64,000 nt of DNA from CAXXHQ01 sp963665265 (GTDB lineage Bacteria; Planctomycetota; Planctomycetia; Pirellulales; Thermoguttaceae). Every line of letters begins with the position of its first letter. Position 1 is the stretch's first letter. The notes beneath the pieces were generated by a model, which saw nothing but the letters and a program-made list of their open reading frames with translations, was not told where the DNA came from and did no database searches. Location: assembly GCA_963665265.2 (NCBI GenBank), contig OY762224.2, positions 2,356,001-2,420,000 on the forward strand. Direction: 5' to 3'. Positions 63,817 to 64,000 of this stretch are shown here, piece by piece. A program made the position numbers and the translations under genes.

Positions 63817-63830
63817 AAGCTTGACGACTT

Positions 63831-63863
63831 AATCTCCGCGCGAGGTCTGCTCGCGCGGAGATT
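63831..63863 (+). terminator. Strong hairpin after the GH35 gene
   Basis: AATCTCCGCGCGAG (63831-63844) and CTCGCGCGGAGATT (63850-63863) form a perfect 14 bp stem with a 5-base loop. No T tract follows, so it may stabilise the mRNA end rather than terminate alone. The remaining bases to the window end hold no supported gene. Confidence 0.55.
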
Positions 63864-64000
63864 CGGGGATGAATAGAATTAGAGAACGTGAGGATGGGTA
63901 GGTCGCATGTCGTTCTACCCCACGTATTTGCTTGCATAATGTATTGTCGATTTGAGGACATAGTCCCCCTTATCTCTTGTCCCAAGAAATCAAATATGCA

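Noticed and set aside
63764..63985. 73-codon minus-strand frame at the window end
   Set aside because: It runs through the strong hairpin and into the end of the GH35 gene, without recognisable features.

Overview
The window reads as a chromosome segment from a member of the Planctomycetota, probably of the Pirellulales type. This is an inference from gene content, not from a marker gene. The evidence is a 3794-residue secreted protein with an N-terminal LEPR-XLL-like sorting motif, a DUF4347 domain and a hydrophobic C-terminal anchor. A TolC/HlyD/M50-protease/SecA-like gene set sits next to it, and there are several conserved hypothetical families that I associate with planctomycetes. No insertion sequence, prophage or CRISPR array was seen.

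Layout. 1-7.1 kb: the 3' end of a permease, a zinc-ribbon membrane protein, a 49-residue membrane peptide, a frameshifted Imm53-like immunity gene and several conserved hypothetical genes. 7.3-15.6 kb: a pectin/uronate catabolism cluster on the plus strand. It holds an ExuT-like transporter, a GH105-DUF4861 fusion, a lone DUF4861 protein, a second GH105 enzyme, KduI and KduD. It starts at a sigma70-type promoter with a perfect palindrome between the -35 and -10 boxes and ends in a strong terminator. 16.5-28.4 kb: an unusual GH2 protein, an ECF sigma factor with an overlapping membrane partner, a VOC protein with a class II photolyase, a CheW-REC-HPt hybrid and a GH51 arabinofuranosidase. 28.4-33.2 kb (minus strand): an FtsH-type protease and a GGDEF/HD-GYP-like membrane protein.

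33.5-54.5 kb is the most interesting part. Five minus-strand genes encode a TolC-like outer-membrane channel, a shortened SecA-like ATPase, two HlyD-type adaptors (one carrying a GAF-like domain) and a membrane M50 protease fused to an HlyD arm. About 1 kb away, transcribed in the opposite direction, lies the giant DUF4347/beta-helix/Calx-beta-like protein. I infer a dedicated export, processing and anchoring apparatus with its client. No HlyB-type exporter ATPase is present at the locus.

54.5-64 kb: an ABC-2 transporter operon, a trans-sulfuration PLP enzyme behind a promoter, structured leader and intrinsic terminator (a candidate SAM-II-like or new riboswitch), a zinc-ribbon protein, tRNA-Leu(UAG), RpiB and a secreted GH35 beta-galactosidase.

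Taken together, the window supports growth on plant pectin side chains and backbone: GH105, GH2, GH35 and GH51 attack oligosaccharides, and ExuT and KduI/KduD handle uronate products. Polysaccharide lyases and the KdgK/KdgA steps are not in the window.
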